Source: Rhodoferax sp. (GTDB lineage Bacteria; Pseudomonadota; Gammaproteobacteria; Burkholderiales; Burkholderiaceae_C). Taken from it: a stretch of 36,573 bases of DNA. The translations under genes and the position numbers were made by a program. The notes under the pieces were generated by a model. The model searched no databases and had not been told where the DNA came from. It saw only the letters and a program-made list of their open reading frames with translations. Of this stretch, positions 1 through 7,363 are shown piece after piece (the stretch's first letter is position 1; every line of letters begins with the position of its first letter). The stretch covers positions 1 to 36,573 of the forward strand of contig JANXVI010000082.1 of the NCBI GenBank assembly GCA_025351745.1, in the 5' to 3' direction.

Positions 1-388
1 TGCCTTCATACGCCACCATCAGCGCGGCGACCGCCTTCTCCAACGCTATGGTGCTGGCTTCGTTGCGGTATTTCAAAAAGGCCGCCACGGTGTTGTCGAT
101 AACCTTGACCATCACGTCTGACGTTTTGTCGTCGGTGTCGACACTGCGGTGGATAAATGGCACGCCTTCGTTGACTGTGCCCGCCAATTTTCGTTTGAAG
201 TCGGCGAGCCCGTCATAACCGACGCTGCGGCAAAAGCGTACCACCGTCGGTTTGCTGACATGCGAACGATCGGCCAGTACGCTGACCGGTAGCTTGGCAA
301 ATGCGCGCGGGTCCGCCAGGCACAGCTTGCCCACACGCTGTTCAGCCGGAGCGAGAGACGGCAGGGCTGCTTGGATGCGGTCTAACAT
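1..388 (-). CDS. hexR: RpiR/HexR-family transcriptional regulator (partial, C-terminus outside window)
   Basis: Reading leftward from ATG at 388, the protein begins MLDRIQAALPSLAPAEQRVG and continues with an RpiR-type N-terminal helix-turn-helix containing SHVSKPTVVRFCRSVGYDG at about residues 43-61. HexR regulators repress zwf and Entner-Doudoroff genes and are released by KDPG, which binds the C-terminal SIS domain; that domain lies beyond base 1 and is not visible. The gene starts 40 bp after the zwf stop on the same strand, so a zwf-hexR transcript is likely. The reading frame stays open upstream of 388, but the chosen start gives the usual family N-terminus. Other RpiR paralogues are possible; the HexR name rests on the zwf linkage. 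Confidence 0.85.
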   Translation of the reverse strand, partial: MLDRIQAALPSLAPAEQRVGKLCLADPRAFAKLPVSVLADRSHVSKPTVVRFCRSVGYDGLADFKRKLAGTVNEGVPFIHRSVDTDDKTSDVMVKVIDNTVAAFLKYRNEASTIALEKAVAALMVAYEG

Positions 389-428
389 GTCAGTCCGCAA
401 TCGCACGTGGGGTGAGAGTACATAGTTT

Positions 429-1895
429 TCAGCTTTCTTCAGACCAGCAGTAGCCGTCACGGGCAATCATCGCGCTCGACGCGCTAGGACCCCAACTGCC
501 CGCTGCGTACATGCGAGGCCCTTGCGCATCGTGGACCCAATGGTTCATGACGGGCTCAACCCAGCGCCAGGCTTCTTCTTGTTCGTCGCTTCGTACAAAC
601 AGGTTCAGGCGCCCGTCAATGACGTCCAGCAGCAAGCGCTCATACGCACCTACGCGTTCTGAACCAAAGCGTTTGTCAAAGTCCAGGTCCAACTGTACCG
701 GTACCAAGCTTGGTGCAGTGCCGGCTTTGGCCTGGCGGTTGTTTTGGCCTTGCGCGAGCAGGTGGAGTTCCAGCCCGTCTTTGGGCTGCAGGTTGATGAC
801 CAGGCTATTGGCAACCCCCATTTGGGAATTAAAAATGGCATGGGGTGTGGGCCGGAAATTGATGACGATGTGCGCATCGCGACCCGCCAGGCGTTTGCCA
901 GTCCGAATATAGAACGGCACACCCGCCCAGCGCCAGTTGGCAATTTCGGTGCGCAGTGCCACAAACGTCTCTGTAGGGCTTTGCGGGTTGACCCCCAGCT
1001 CTTCGCGGTATGCCGGAACCTTGCTACCGTCTATGCTGCCACTGGCGTATTGCCCGCGCACTACGTCTTGCGTCAGCGACTCTTGTGTCCAGGGTTTGAG
1101 TGATCGCAATACCTTCAACTTCTCGTCACGGATCGCATCCGCATGCGAGTTGATGGGTGGCTCCATGCCGATGGCGCACAGCAGCTGCAGTGCGTGGTTT
1201 TGCACCATGTCGCGCAGCGCACCCGTGGTCTCGTAGAACGCGCCGCGTTTTTCCACACCGAGGTCTTCGGAGATCGTAATTTGGATGTTGGCGATATGTT
1301 CGCGGCGCCACAAGGGCTCGAACAGGGCATTGCCAAAGCGCAGCGCGAACAGGTTTTGCACGGCAGGCTTACCGAGGTAGTGGTCAATGCGAAAAATCTG
1401 TCTTTCTTCAAAAAACTGGCGCACCGTATGGTTGATGGTGCGGTTAGAGGCAAGGTCATGGCCCAGCGGTTTTTCCAGCACGATGCGGGTGTGGGGTGTG
1501 TTCAGCTTGGCGGCGGCCAGTTGTTCACAGACGGTGGTGAAGAGACTCGGCGCAGTGGCCAGGTACATAACCACCGTATGCGCGCTTCGAGCCTGCAGCG
1601 TGCTGGCCAGTTGCGCGTAATCGTCGGGCTTGGAGAGATCCATTCGGACAAACTCCAACAGCGCGGCAAAACGCGCAAACTCTTCAGCGCTGGGCCGCTT
1701 GGCAAGGTCAACCTTGTCAAACCGTGACTGGATCAGCGACCGGTACTGTTCGTTGCTAAGGTCGTCCCGGCCCACGCCAATGATGCGCCCGCCCTCGGGA
1801 AGGGAGCCATGGCGAAATGCCTGGAACAGCGCGGGCATCAGTTTGCGCCAGGCCAAATCACCCGTACCGCCGAACAAGACAAGATCAAAGCTCAT
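429..1895 (-). CDS. zwf: Glucose-6-phosphate 1-dehydrogenase
   Basis: Cytoplasmic enzyme oxidising glucose 6-phosphate to 6-phosphogluconolactone with NAD(P)+, the entry to the oxidative pentose-phosphate and Entner-Doudoroff routes. The N-terminal Rossmann motif GGTGDLAWRKL and the active-site signature RIDHYLGK are both present. The length of 488 aa is typical of the family. I place the start at ATG 1895 (MSFDLVLFGGTGD); a TTG at 1901 would add two residues and is less likely. No strong Shine-Dalgarno sequence is visible upstream. It is divergent from tal, and the intervening region carries HexR-like sites. hexR follows 40 bp downstream on the same strand. Confidence 0.97.
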   Translation of the reverse strand: MSFDLVLFGGTGDLAWRKLMPALFQAFRHGSLPEGGRIIGVGRDDLSNEQYRSLIQSRFDKVDLAKRPSAEEFARFAALLEFVRMDLSKPDDYAQLASTLQARSAHTVVMYLATAPSLFTTVCEQLAAAKLNTPHTRIVLEKPLGHDLASNRTINHTVRQFFEERQIFRIDHYLGKPAVQNLFALRFGNALFEPLWRREHIANIQITISEDLGVEKRGAFYETTGALRDMVQNHALQLLCAIGMEPPINSHADAIRDEKLKVLRSLKPWTQESLTQDVVRGQYASGSIDGSKVPAYREELGVNPQSPTETFVALRTEIANWRWAGVPFYIRTGKRLAGRDAHIVINFRPTPHAIFNSQMGVANSLVINLQPKDGLELHLLAQGQNNRQAKAGTAPSLVPVQLDLDFDKRFGSERVGAYERLLLDVIDGRLNLFVRSDEQEEAWRWVEPVMNHWVHDAQGPRMYAAGSWGPSASSAMIARDGYCWSEES

Positions 1896-1900
1896 AAGCA

Positions 1901-1948
1901 ATTATTAGAGTTACATGAAAGAAGACGCGTTAATGTAACTTTGTTTCA
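1901..1948. promoter_or_regulatory. Divergent zwf/tal control region with paired HexR-like sites
   Basis: The two arms AGTTACAT (1909-1916) and ATGTAACT (1933-1940) are a perfect 8-bp inverted repeat with a 16-bp spacer. They can be read as the inner halves of two outward-facing sites resembling the published HexR consensus TGTARTnnnAYTACA: 1901-1915, ending GTTACA, and 1934-1948, TGTAAC-TTT-GTTTCA. One site lies just upstream of zwf and one upstream of tal. Each site has a good inner half and a degenerate outer half, so this is a prediction supported mainly by symmetry and by the adjacent hexR gene. Confidence 0.45.
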
Positions 1949-1963
1949 CGGATAATTCAACAC

Positions 1964-2911
1964 ATGAATCAACTCGACGCACTCAAACAATTCACCACCG
2001 TGGTGGCAGACACCGGCGACTTCAAGCAACTCGGTGCCTTCCAGCCGCAGGACGCCACCACCAACCCCTCGCTGATCCTCAAGGCTGTCCAAAAGCCGGA
2101 TTACGCGCCCTTGCTCAAGGACACCGTGGCCCAATTCCGTGACCGGCCGCTGGACGAAACTATGGACCACCTGCTGGTACGTTTTGGATGCGAGATCTTG
2201 TCGATCATTCCCGGCCGTGTGTCCACCGAGGTCGATGCCCGCCTGAGTTTTGACACCAGCGCCACTGTGGCGCGCGGCGAACGGCTCATCGAGCTCTATC
2301 AGGCCCAGGGCATCCATATCGACCGTGTGCTGATCAAGGTTGCTGCCACCTGGGAAGGCATTCAAGCCGCCGAGCAACTGGAGCGCAAGGGCATCCACAC
2401 CAACCTGACGCTGCTATTTTCGTTCTGCCAGGCCGTGGCGTGCGGGCACGCCAAGGTGCAACTGATTTCGCCTTTTGTCGGCCGCATTTACGATTGGCAC
2501 AAAAAATCCGCCGGCGCCGCTTGGGTAGAGGCCGAGCGCGCAGAGTCGCACGATCCGGGCGTGCAATCAGTGACCCAAATCTACAACTACTACAAGAAGT
2601 TCGGCATTGCTACCGAGGTCATGGGCGCGAGCTTTCGCAATGTGGGCCAAATCACCGCTTTGGCCGGTTGCGACCTGCTGACCATCAGCCCCGATTTGCT
2701 GGCCACGCTTGCTGCAACGCACGCGCCGCTAGAGCGTGCCTTGGACGCAAGTCGCGCACAAAAGCTCGACCTGCAGCACGTGCATTACGACGAAGGGGGC
2801 TTTCGCATGGCACTCAACGAAGATGCGATGGCCACGGAGAAGCTGTCCGAAGGCATTCGCGCTTTCTGCGTCGATGCCGTCAAGCTTGATCAATTGTTGT
2901 TGGCCGCCTGA
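1964..2911 (+). CDS. tal: Transaldolase (TalB type)
   Basis: Transfers a dihydroxyacetone unit between sedoheptulose 7-phosphate and glyceraldehyde 3-phosphate in the non-oxidative pentose-phosphate pathway. The 315-aa length matches the classical TalA/TalB family. [12 protein letters not shown] at about residues 30-41 and the Schiff-base lysine motif [11 protein letters not shown] (K125) are present. ATG 1964 begins [10 protein letters not shown], as in family members. It is divergent from zwf and followed 83 bp later by pgi in the same direction, so tal-pgi is a likely operon feeding fructose 6-phosphate back to glucose 6-phosphate for Zwf. Confidence 0.97.
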   Translation: MNQLDALKQFTTVVADTGDFKQLGAFQPQDATTNPSLILKAVQKPDYAPLLKDTVAQFRDRPLDETMDHLLVRFGCEILSIIPGRVSTEVDARLSFDTSATVARGERLIELYQAQGIHIDRVLIKVAATWEGIQAAEQLERKGIHTNLTLLFSFCQAVACGHAKVQLISPFVGRIYDWHKKSAGAAWVEAERAESHDPGVQSVTQIYNYYKKFGIATEVMGASFRNVGQITALAGCDLLTISPDLLATLAATHAPLERALDASRAQKLDLQHVHYDEGGFRMALNEDAMATEKLSEGIRAFCVDAVKLDQLLLAA

Positions 2912-2971
2912 GCGGCGCGCGACAGCTTCCCACTCCGTACAACTTTGCAGGAAGGCGCCAGGGCGTAACTT

Positions 2972-2987
2972 CCTCAAAAATGAGGTG
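2972..2987 (+). promoter_or_regulatory. Small hairpin covering the pgi ribosome binding site
   Basis: CCTCA (2972-2976) pairs with TGAGG (2981-2985) across an AAAA loop. The 3' arm contains the GAGG part of the pgi Shine-Dalgarno sequence GAGGTG (2982-2987), which sits seven bases before ATG 2995. The five-pair stem is weak and any effect on pgi translation would be modest. Confidence 0.35.
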
Positions 2988-2994
2988 AAACCCC

Positions 2995-4563
2995 ATGACC
3001 CGTACCCGTTGTGACCGCACTTCCGCCTGGCGTGCCCTGCAAGCCGCGTGGGACAGCAGCGGCCACGCATTTGATGCGCGCCAAGCCTTTGCCAAAGATC
3101 CAGTGCGTTTTGCGCGCCTGAGCCAGACCGCACCCCATGTGTTTGCCGATCTGTCCAAAAATTTGCTGGATGCAGACACCGAAGTCTTGCTGCAGAACCT
3201 GGCACGCGAATGCGGCGTAGAAGCGCACCGCAATGCAATGTTTGCGGGTGAGGCGATCAACAGCACGGAAAACCGGGCTGTGATGCATTGGCTCTTACGT
3301 TTTCCGCCTCTAGCCCTCGTACAGTCTAATCACTCAGCTATCAAAACTGTAGCAACTGAATTGACACGAGTGCACACCACGCTGGATGCCATGCTGGCGT
3401 ATGCGCAGGCCGTGCGCGACGATGCTGCCATCAGCGACGTGGTGAATATCGGAATAGGCGGCTCGGACCTGGGCCCGCAGATGGCGGTGACAGCGCTGGA
3501 CGCCTTTGCCATGCCCAGCAAGCGTTTCCACTTCGTATCCAACGTGGACGGGCACGAGCTGGACGCGGTGCTGAGGAAACTCAAGCCTGAGAGCACGCTG
3601 TTCCTGATTGCCAGCAAGACCTTCACCACCATCGAGACCATGACCAATGCCCGCTCAGCCAAGGCCTGGTTTGCGGCGCAGGGTGGCACAGACACAGCGC
3701 GGCATTTTGCGGCGTTGACGACCAATGTGGAAGCGGCCAAAGCCTTTGGCATCAGCACCACCTTTGGCTTTTGGGATTGGGTGGGGGGGCGCTATTCGTT
3801 ATGGTCAGCCATTGGCCTGCCGCTGGCGATTGCCATTGGGCCGCAGGGTTTTCGCGAATTTCTGGCCGGCGCGCACGACATGGACGAGCACTTCCGCACC
3901 GCCCATTTGGCCCGCAATTTACCGATGCGTTTAGGGCTGCTAGACGTGTGGTATCGCAATTTCCATGGTTTTACCAGTCGCAGCATTGCGCCCTACCACG
4001 CCGCGCTCAAGCGCTACCCGGCCTATTTGCAGCAGTTGGAGATGGAGAGCAATGGCAAGCGGGTAGACGCCGCTGGAGAGGCTGTGCCGTTCGCAACTTC
4101 ACCGGCGTTGTGGGGCGAGCCAGGCACCAATGGCCAGCACGCTTACTTTCAAATGCTGCACCAGGGAGTCGACGTCGTGCCCGTCGAGTTTGTCGGGGTG
4201 AAAAAGGCGCGGCACGCCTTGGCGGGCCACCAGACCCTGTTGTTAGCTAATGTGCTGGCGCAGGCGCAGGCGTTGATGGAGGGCAAGGAAGATCGCGGAG
4301 GCCATAAGAATTTTCCGGGCAACCGGCCCAGTACCTTTTTGCTGTTGGACGAATTGACGCCGACCACGCTGGGCGCCTTGATTGCCTTGCAAGAGCACCG
4401 AGTGTTCGTCAGCGGCTCTGTCTGGGGTATCAATAGTTTCGACCAGTGGGGTGTTGAGCTGGGCAAGGTGCTGGCCAAGGATGTGGAGGCCAGGCTGTTG
4501 AATGGGAATGCCGAAGAGCTGGATGGGTCAACAGCAGGGCTCTTGGCTCTACTGCGGTCGTGA
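2995..4563 (+). CDS. pgi: Glucose-6-phosphate isomerase
   Basis: Interconverts glucose 6-phosphate and fructose 6-phosphate in the cytoplasm. Both family signatures are visible: DVVNIGIGGSDLGP and GRYSLWSAIGLPLAIAIG in the first half, and DQWGVELGKVLAKD near the C-terminus, which carries the catalytic lysine. QLEMESNGKR and GEPGTNGQHAYFQ hold the conserved Glu and His. The length of 522 aa is slightly below that of the E. coli enzyme. Odd feature: residues about 102-121 are encoded by a copy of the 46-bp dispersed repeat (3311-3356), giving an atypical segment RFPPLALVQSNHSAIKTVAT in a loop between otherwise conserved blocks. The frame is intact, so the enzyme is probably functional. Confidence 0.97.
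   Translation: MTRTRCDRTSAWRALQAAWDSSGHAFDARQAFAKDPVRFARLSQTAPHVFADLSKNLLDADTEVLLQNLARECGVEAHRNAMFAGEAINSTENRAVMHWLLRFPPLALVQSNHSAIKTVATELTRVHTTLDAMLAYAQAVRDDAAISDVVNIGIGGSDLGPQMAVTALDAFAMPSKRFHFVSNVDGHELDAVLRKLKPESTLFLIASKTFTTIETMTNARSAKAWFAAQGGTDTARHFAALTTNVEAAKAFGISTTFGFWDWVGGRYSLWSAIGLPLAIAIGPQGFREFLAGAHDMDEHFRTAHLARNLPMRLGLLDVWYRNFHGFTSRSIAPYHAALKRYPAYLQQLEMESNGKRVDAAGEAVPFATSPALWGEPGTNGQHAYFQMLHQGVDVVPVEFVGVKKARHALAGHQTLLLANVLAQAQALMEGKEDRGGHKNFPGNRPSTFLLLDELTPTTLGALIALQEHRVFVSGSVWGINSFDQWGVELGKVLAKDVEARLLNGNAEELDGSTAGLLALLRS
3311..3356 (+). repeat. 46-bp dispersed repeat core, copy 1 (inside pgi)
   Basis: TAGCCCTCGT (3311-3320), 28 bp, then GTAGCAAC (3349-3356), with GCTA at internal positions 17-20 of the spacer. 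The same ends and exactly the same 28-bp spacing occur in three other places in the window. This copy is wholly inside the pgi coding sequence and is read in frame. Confidence 0.7.
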
Positions 4564-4611
4564 CCGCGGGGTGGCTGCATTCAATCACCGTTTGACGGGA
4601 ACACCTACCCG

Positions 4612-5244
4612 ATGAATTTTGTTTTTGATTTTGGTGCCGTGCTGTTCACCTGGAAGCCGGCAGATCTACTGGCCCACAGCTTTCCGCAACAGGCCGGGAC
4701 AACCGAGACTGCAGCCCAGCTGGCGCATGCCATGTTTGCCCACGCGGACTGGAATGCCTTTGACCAGGGCGTGCTGGAAATGGACGTGCTGATTCAGCGC
4801 ACCGGCCAACGCCTGGGTTTGAACATCCAAGTCCTGCGCGAACTGGTTGAGCACATCGGCGAGCGCCTGCAGCCCATCCCCGAGACAGTGGCCTTGTTGG
4901 CGCACCTGCGCGCGCTGCGCAGCCGGCAGTCCGGCGTGCGCCTGTACTACCTTTCCAACATGCCGCCGCCCTATGCCCGCGCGCTGGAACGACGCCATGA
5001 CTTCCTGAAATGGTTTGATGGCGGCATTTTCTCGGGCGACGTGCTGCACATCAAGCCCCATCCGACGATTTACCAACTACTGCAGTCCCGTTACGCGCTG
5101 GAGCCTGCGCAAACGCTGTTTGTCGATGACTTGCTCGCCAACGTCTTGGCCGCCCGAGCACAGGGCTGGCACGCCGTCCAGTTTGCCTCTGCCGACCAAC
5201 TACAACGCCATATTGATACCCAATTTGGGTCATCTTTAGGTTAG
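4612..5244 (+). CDS. HAD-superfamily phosphatase (YihX-like)
   Basis: Predicted cytoplasmic phosphomonoesterase of 210 aa. Motif I is FVFDFGAVLF, with a nucleophile Asp and Gly in place of the second Asp, a pattern shared with YihX-type alpha-glucose-1-phosphate phosphatases (family recollection). Motif II is YYLSNMP (Ser), motif III the Lys in HIKPHP, and motif IV LFVDDLLANV. A helical cap of about 80 residues lies between motifs I and II. It begins 48 bp after pgi in the same direction, which suits a sugar-phosphate substrate, but the substrate cannot be read from sequence. Confidence 0.85.
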   Translation: MNFVFDFGAVLFTWKPADLLAHSFPQQAGTTETAAQLAHAMFAHADWNAFDQGVLEMDVLIQRTGQRLGLNIQVLRELVEHIGERLQPIPETVALLAHLRALRSRQSGVRLYYLSNMPPPYARALERRHDFLKWFDGGIFSGDVLHIKPHPTIYQLLQSRYALEPAQTLFVDDLLANVLAARAQGWHAVQFASADQLQRHIDTQFGSSLG

Positions 5245-5293
5245 TCAGAATGGGCGTTCCGGTTTAAAAAGCGACTGCAAGTTGTTGAGGGTC

Positions 5294-5343
5294 GCACCGC
5301 GTCAAAGACGCACAGCAAGCTGAGTAGGCAAAACTCGCGGTGC
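5294..5343. repeat. Inverted repeat upstream of the SRPBCC gene
   Basis: GCACCGCG (5294-5301) and CGCGGTGC (5336-5343) are perfect 8-bp complementary arms with a 34-bp spacer, about 100 bp before the SRPBCC start. It could be an RNA stem or a protein site; no T-run follows, so it is not a standard terminator. Confidence 0.35.
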
Positions 5344-5447
5344 AATTGCAAAAGGCCCGTGAGCGTGTCCCGGCCGCATGGGACGCCTACGCCTTTCGGT
5401 ATAGTGCGGCGTTGTTGTTGAAGAACATTTTCTCAAGGAGCCTGTCT

Positions 5448-5978
5448 ATGGTCAGGAAAATACTGTTCGGCTTGCTGATGGCCCTTGTGCTGCTGTTGTT
5501 TTTTGCGGCCACCCGGCCGGACACCTTCCGCGTCGAACGCAGTACCACGGTTAAAGCGGAGCCCGCCAAGGTCTATGCACTGCTCAACGACTTCCATTTT
5601 TTTCCGAGTTGGTCGCCCTGGCAAAAGCTGGACCCCGCTATGCAGACAACCCATAGCGGCGCGCCCAGTGGTCCGGGCGCCGTGTATGCATGGACGGGCA
5701 ATGACGCGGTCGGCTCCGGGCGCATGGAGATTCTGCAAACCATCCCCAACACCAGCGTCGCATTGAAGCTGGATTTTCTCAAACCGTTTGAGGCGCACAA
5801 CACCACGCTGTACACGCTGACCCCCGGCAATGACGGCATGACCAACGTGACCTGGGCCATGTTTGGCGCGAGCCCGTACATCGCCAAACTGATGGGCATT
5901 TTTGTCAGCATGGACAGCATGATTGGCAAAGACTTTGAGCGAGGCTTGGCCAACCTCAAGGCTGTCGCCGAGAAATAG
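5448..5978 (+). CDS. Membrane-anchored SRPBCC (polyketide cyclase-like) protein
   Basis: Predicted 176-aa protein with one N-terminal membrane segment (about residues 5-20, [17 protein letters not shown]) followed by an SRPBCC/START-like fold. [20 protein letters not shown] and [15 protein letters not shown] are typical of polyketide cyclase/dehydrase family proteins. The start at ATG 5448 is chosen because AAGGAG lies seven bases upstream (5435-5440) and the protein then opens with the anchor. An in-frame ATG at 5340 would add an unlikely extension. Ligand and role are unknown. Confidence 0.85.
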   Translation: MVRKILFGLLMALVLLLFFAATRPDTFRVERSTTVKAEPAKVYALLNDFHFFPSWSPWQKLDPAMQTTHSGAPSGPGAVYAWTGNDAVGSGRMEILQTIPNTSVALKLDFLKPFEAHNTTLYTLTPGNDGMTNVTWAMFGASPYIAKLMGIFVSMDSMIGKDFERGLANLKAVAEK

Positions 5979-6015
5979 GCGCTGCCACTATTTTTTGTTC
6001 CCACCCGAGACCACG

Positions 6016-7134
6016 ATGCAACCCACGGTTAAACCCCAGAACCCCCACTTTTCTTCTGGCCCTTGCAGCAAGCGCCCTGGCTACGACGTCTCCAAGCTGC
6101 AGTTGGACACGCTGGGTCGATCGCACCGCTCCGCATTGGGTAAGAAGGCACTGGGCCTGGCGTGCTCCGAAACCGCCCGCATACTGGGCCTGCCAGCGGG
6201 CTACCGCGTGGCCGTGGTGCCCGCGTCCGATACCGGTGCGGTAGAAATGGCAATGTGGTCTCTGTTGGGGCCGCGCGGTGTCGATGTGCTGGCGTGGGAA
6301 ACGTTTGGTGCCACCTGGGTCAACGATATCGTCAATCAGCTCAAACTGCCCGTTGTCAATGTCATCGATGCACCCTATGGTCAACTGCCCGACTTGGGCC
6401 GTGTGAACTTCGACAACGACGTGGTGTTCACCTGGAACGGCACGACCTCGGGGGTGAAAGTACCCAACGGCGACTGGATACCTGCAGACCGTGCCGGCCT
6501 GACCATTTGTGACGCCACATCGGCTGTCTTTGCAATGGATTTGCCTTGGATCAAGCTCGATGTGGTGACATTCTCCTGGCAAAAAGTGCTGGGTGGCGAA
6601 GGCGGCCATGGCATGCTGATCCTGAGCCCGCGCGCGGTCGCCCGCCTGGAGAGCTACACGCCGCCGTGGCCTCTGCCCAAGATTTTTCGAATGACATCCA
6701 ACGGCAAGCTGATGGAGAGTTTGTTTGAGGGTGACACCATCAACACGCCATCGATGCTGTGTGTATCCGACTACCTGGATGCGCTGGCCTGGGTAGATAG
6801 CCTGGGAGGCATCACGGGGACCATCGCACGCAGCCAAACAAACCTGCAAATCATCGAAGAGTTTGTCGCTGCCCACGACTGGATTTCGTTCCTGGCCCAA
6901 GACCCCGCTACGCGCTCCAACACCAGCGTCTGCATGACGCTCTCGGTCAGCGAGCAGCAGGTCAAAAAAATGGTCGCATTGGTTGAACGGGAGGGCGTCG
7001 CCTATGACATCGGTGCCTACAAGGAGGCACCCGCCGGCCTGCGCATCTGGTGCGGGGCGACAGTAGAGGCAGCCGATCTGCGTGACCTGCTGCCATGGCT
7101 GGCGTGGGCTTATGCGCAGGTAACAATGGTTTAA
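6016..7134 (+). CDS. serC: Phosphoserine aminotransferase-like class V aminotransferase
   Basis: PLP enzyme of 372 aa, predicted to make 3-phosphoserine from 3-phosphohydroxypyruvate and glutamate in serine synthesis. It begins [20 protein letters not shown], the substrate-loop start of the SerC branch I associate with alphaproteobacteria and Methanosarcina rather than the usual betaproteobacterial form. The PLP lysine lies in [29 protein letters not shown] and [12 protein letters not shown] are further class V motifs. ATG 6016 is 37 bp after the SRPBCC stop. The next gene is 230 bp away. A related class V transaminase with another substrate cannot be excluded. Confidence 0.8.
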   Translation: MQPTVKPQNPHFSSGPCSKRPGYDVSKLQLDTLGRSHRSALGKKALGLACSETARILGLPAGYRVAVVPASDTGAVEMAMWSLLGPRGVDVLAWETFGATWVNDIVNQLKLPVVNVIDAPYGQLPDLGRVNFDNDVVFTWNGTTSGVKVPNGDWIPADRAGLTICDATSAVFAMDLPWIKLDVVTFSWQKVLGGEGGHGMLILSPRAVARLESYTPPWPLPKIFRMTSNGKLMESLFEGDTINTPSMLCVSDYLDALAWVDSLGGITGTIARSQTNLQIIEEFVAAHDWISFLAQDPATRSNTSVCMTLSVSEQQVKKMVALVEREGVAYDIGAYKEAPAGLRIWCGATVEAADLRDLLPWLAWAYAQVTMV

Positions 7135-7135
7135 T

Positions 7136-7181
7136 TTTGCTACAAAAATCATAGCGTACTACGGCCAATGCACGAGGGCTA
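7136..7181 (-). repeat. 46-bp dispersed repeat core, copy 2 (inverted)
   Basis: Read leftward: TAGCCCTCGT (7181-7172), 28 bp with CGCTA at the conserved place, then GTAGCAAA (7143-7136). It starts immediately after the serC stop codon and fills the first part of the 229-bp gap before the alkaline phosphatase gene. Confidence 0.7.
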
Positions 7182-7273
7182 CAGCTCTTATTTCTCAAAG
7201 CTAATTTAGGTTTAACGGATTCAGCCCTGGGGATGGGTTCCGCGGTCGCGGCCAAACACATTGCCCGCCCGTG

Positions 7274-7313
7274 CTGTCACGAAACGTTCCTTGAACCGTC
7301 ATGTATCTGACAT
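7274..7313 (+). promoter_or_regulatory. Putative Pho box array (PhoB binding)
   Basis: Four heptamers follow each other every 11 bp: CTGTCAC (7274), CGTTCCT (7285), CCGTCAT (7296) and CTGACAT (7307). The PhoB consensus is CTGTCAT repeated with a four-base spacer; three of the four units match at 6 of 7 positions. Position and spacing upstream of an alkaline phosphatase gene fit activation under phosphate limitation. The expected -10 hexamer about ten bases downstream is poor (CAGACT). Confidence 0.65.
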
Positions 7314-7327
7314 GCTGGGCCGCCAGA

Positions 7328-7356
7328 CTCAGTGTTTTCTTAACTTGAACACTGAG
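7328..7356 (+). promoter_or_regulatory. Leader hairpin next to the alkaline phosphatase RBS
   Basis: CTCAGTGTT (7328-7336) and AACACTGAG (7348-7356) form a perfect 9-bp stem with an 11-base loop. The 3' arm ends in the GAG of the GAGGA ribosome binding site of the phosphatase at ATG 7364, so the stem could limit ribosome access or protect the 5' end of the message. Confidence 0.5.
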
Positions 7357-7363
7357 GATTTCC

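Noticed and set aside
1896..1901. TTG at 1901 as zwf start
   Set aside because: ATG two codons later gives the standard N-terminus, and neither has a strong ribosome binding site.
5956..7152. Long leftward open frame (398 codons) opposite the SerC-type gene
   Set aside because: It is rich in His, Gln, Arg and Gly with no motif and mirrors a strongly conserved gene on the other strand; it is a GC-rich shadow.
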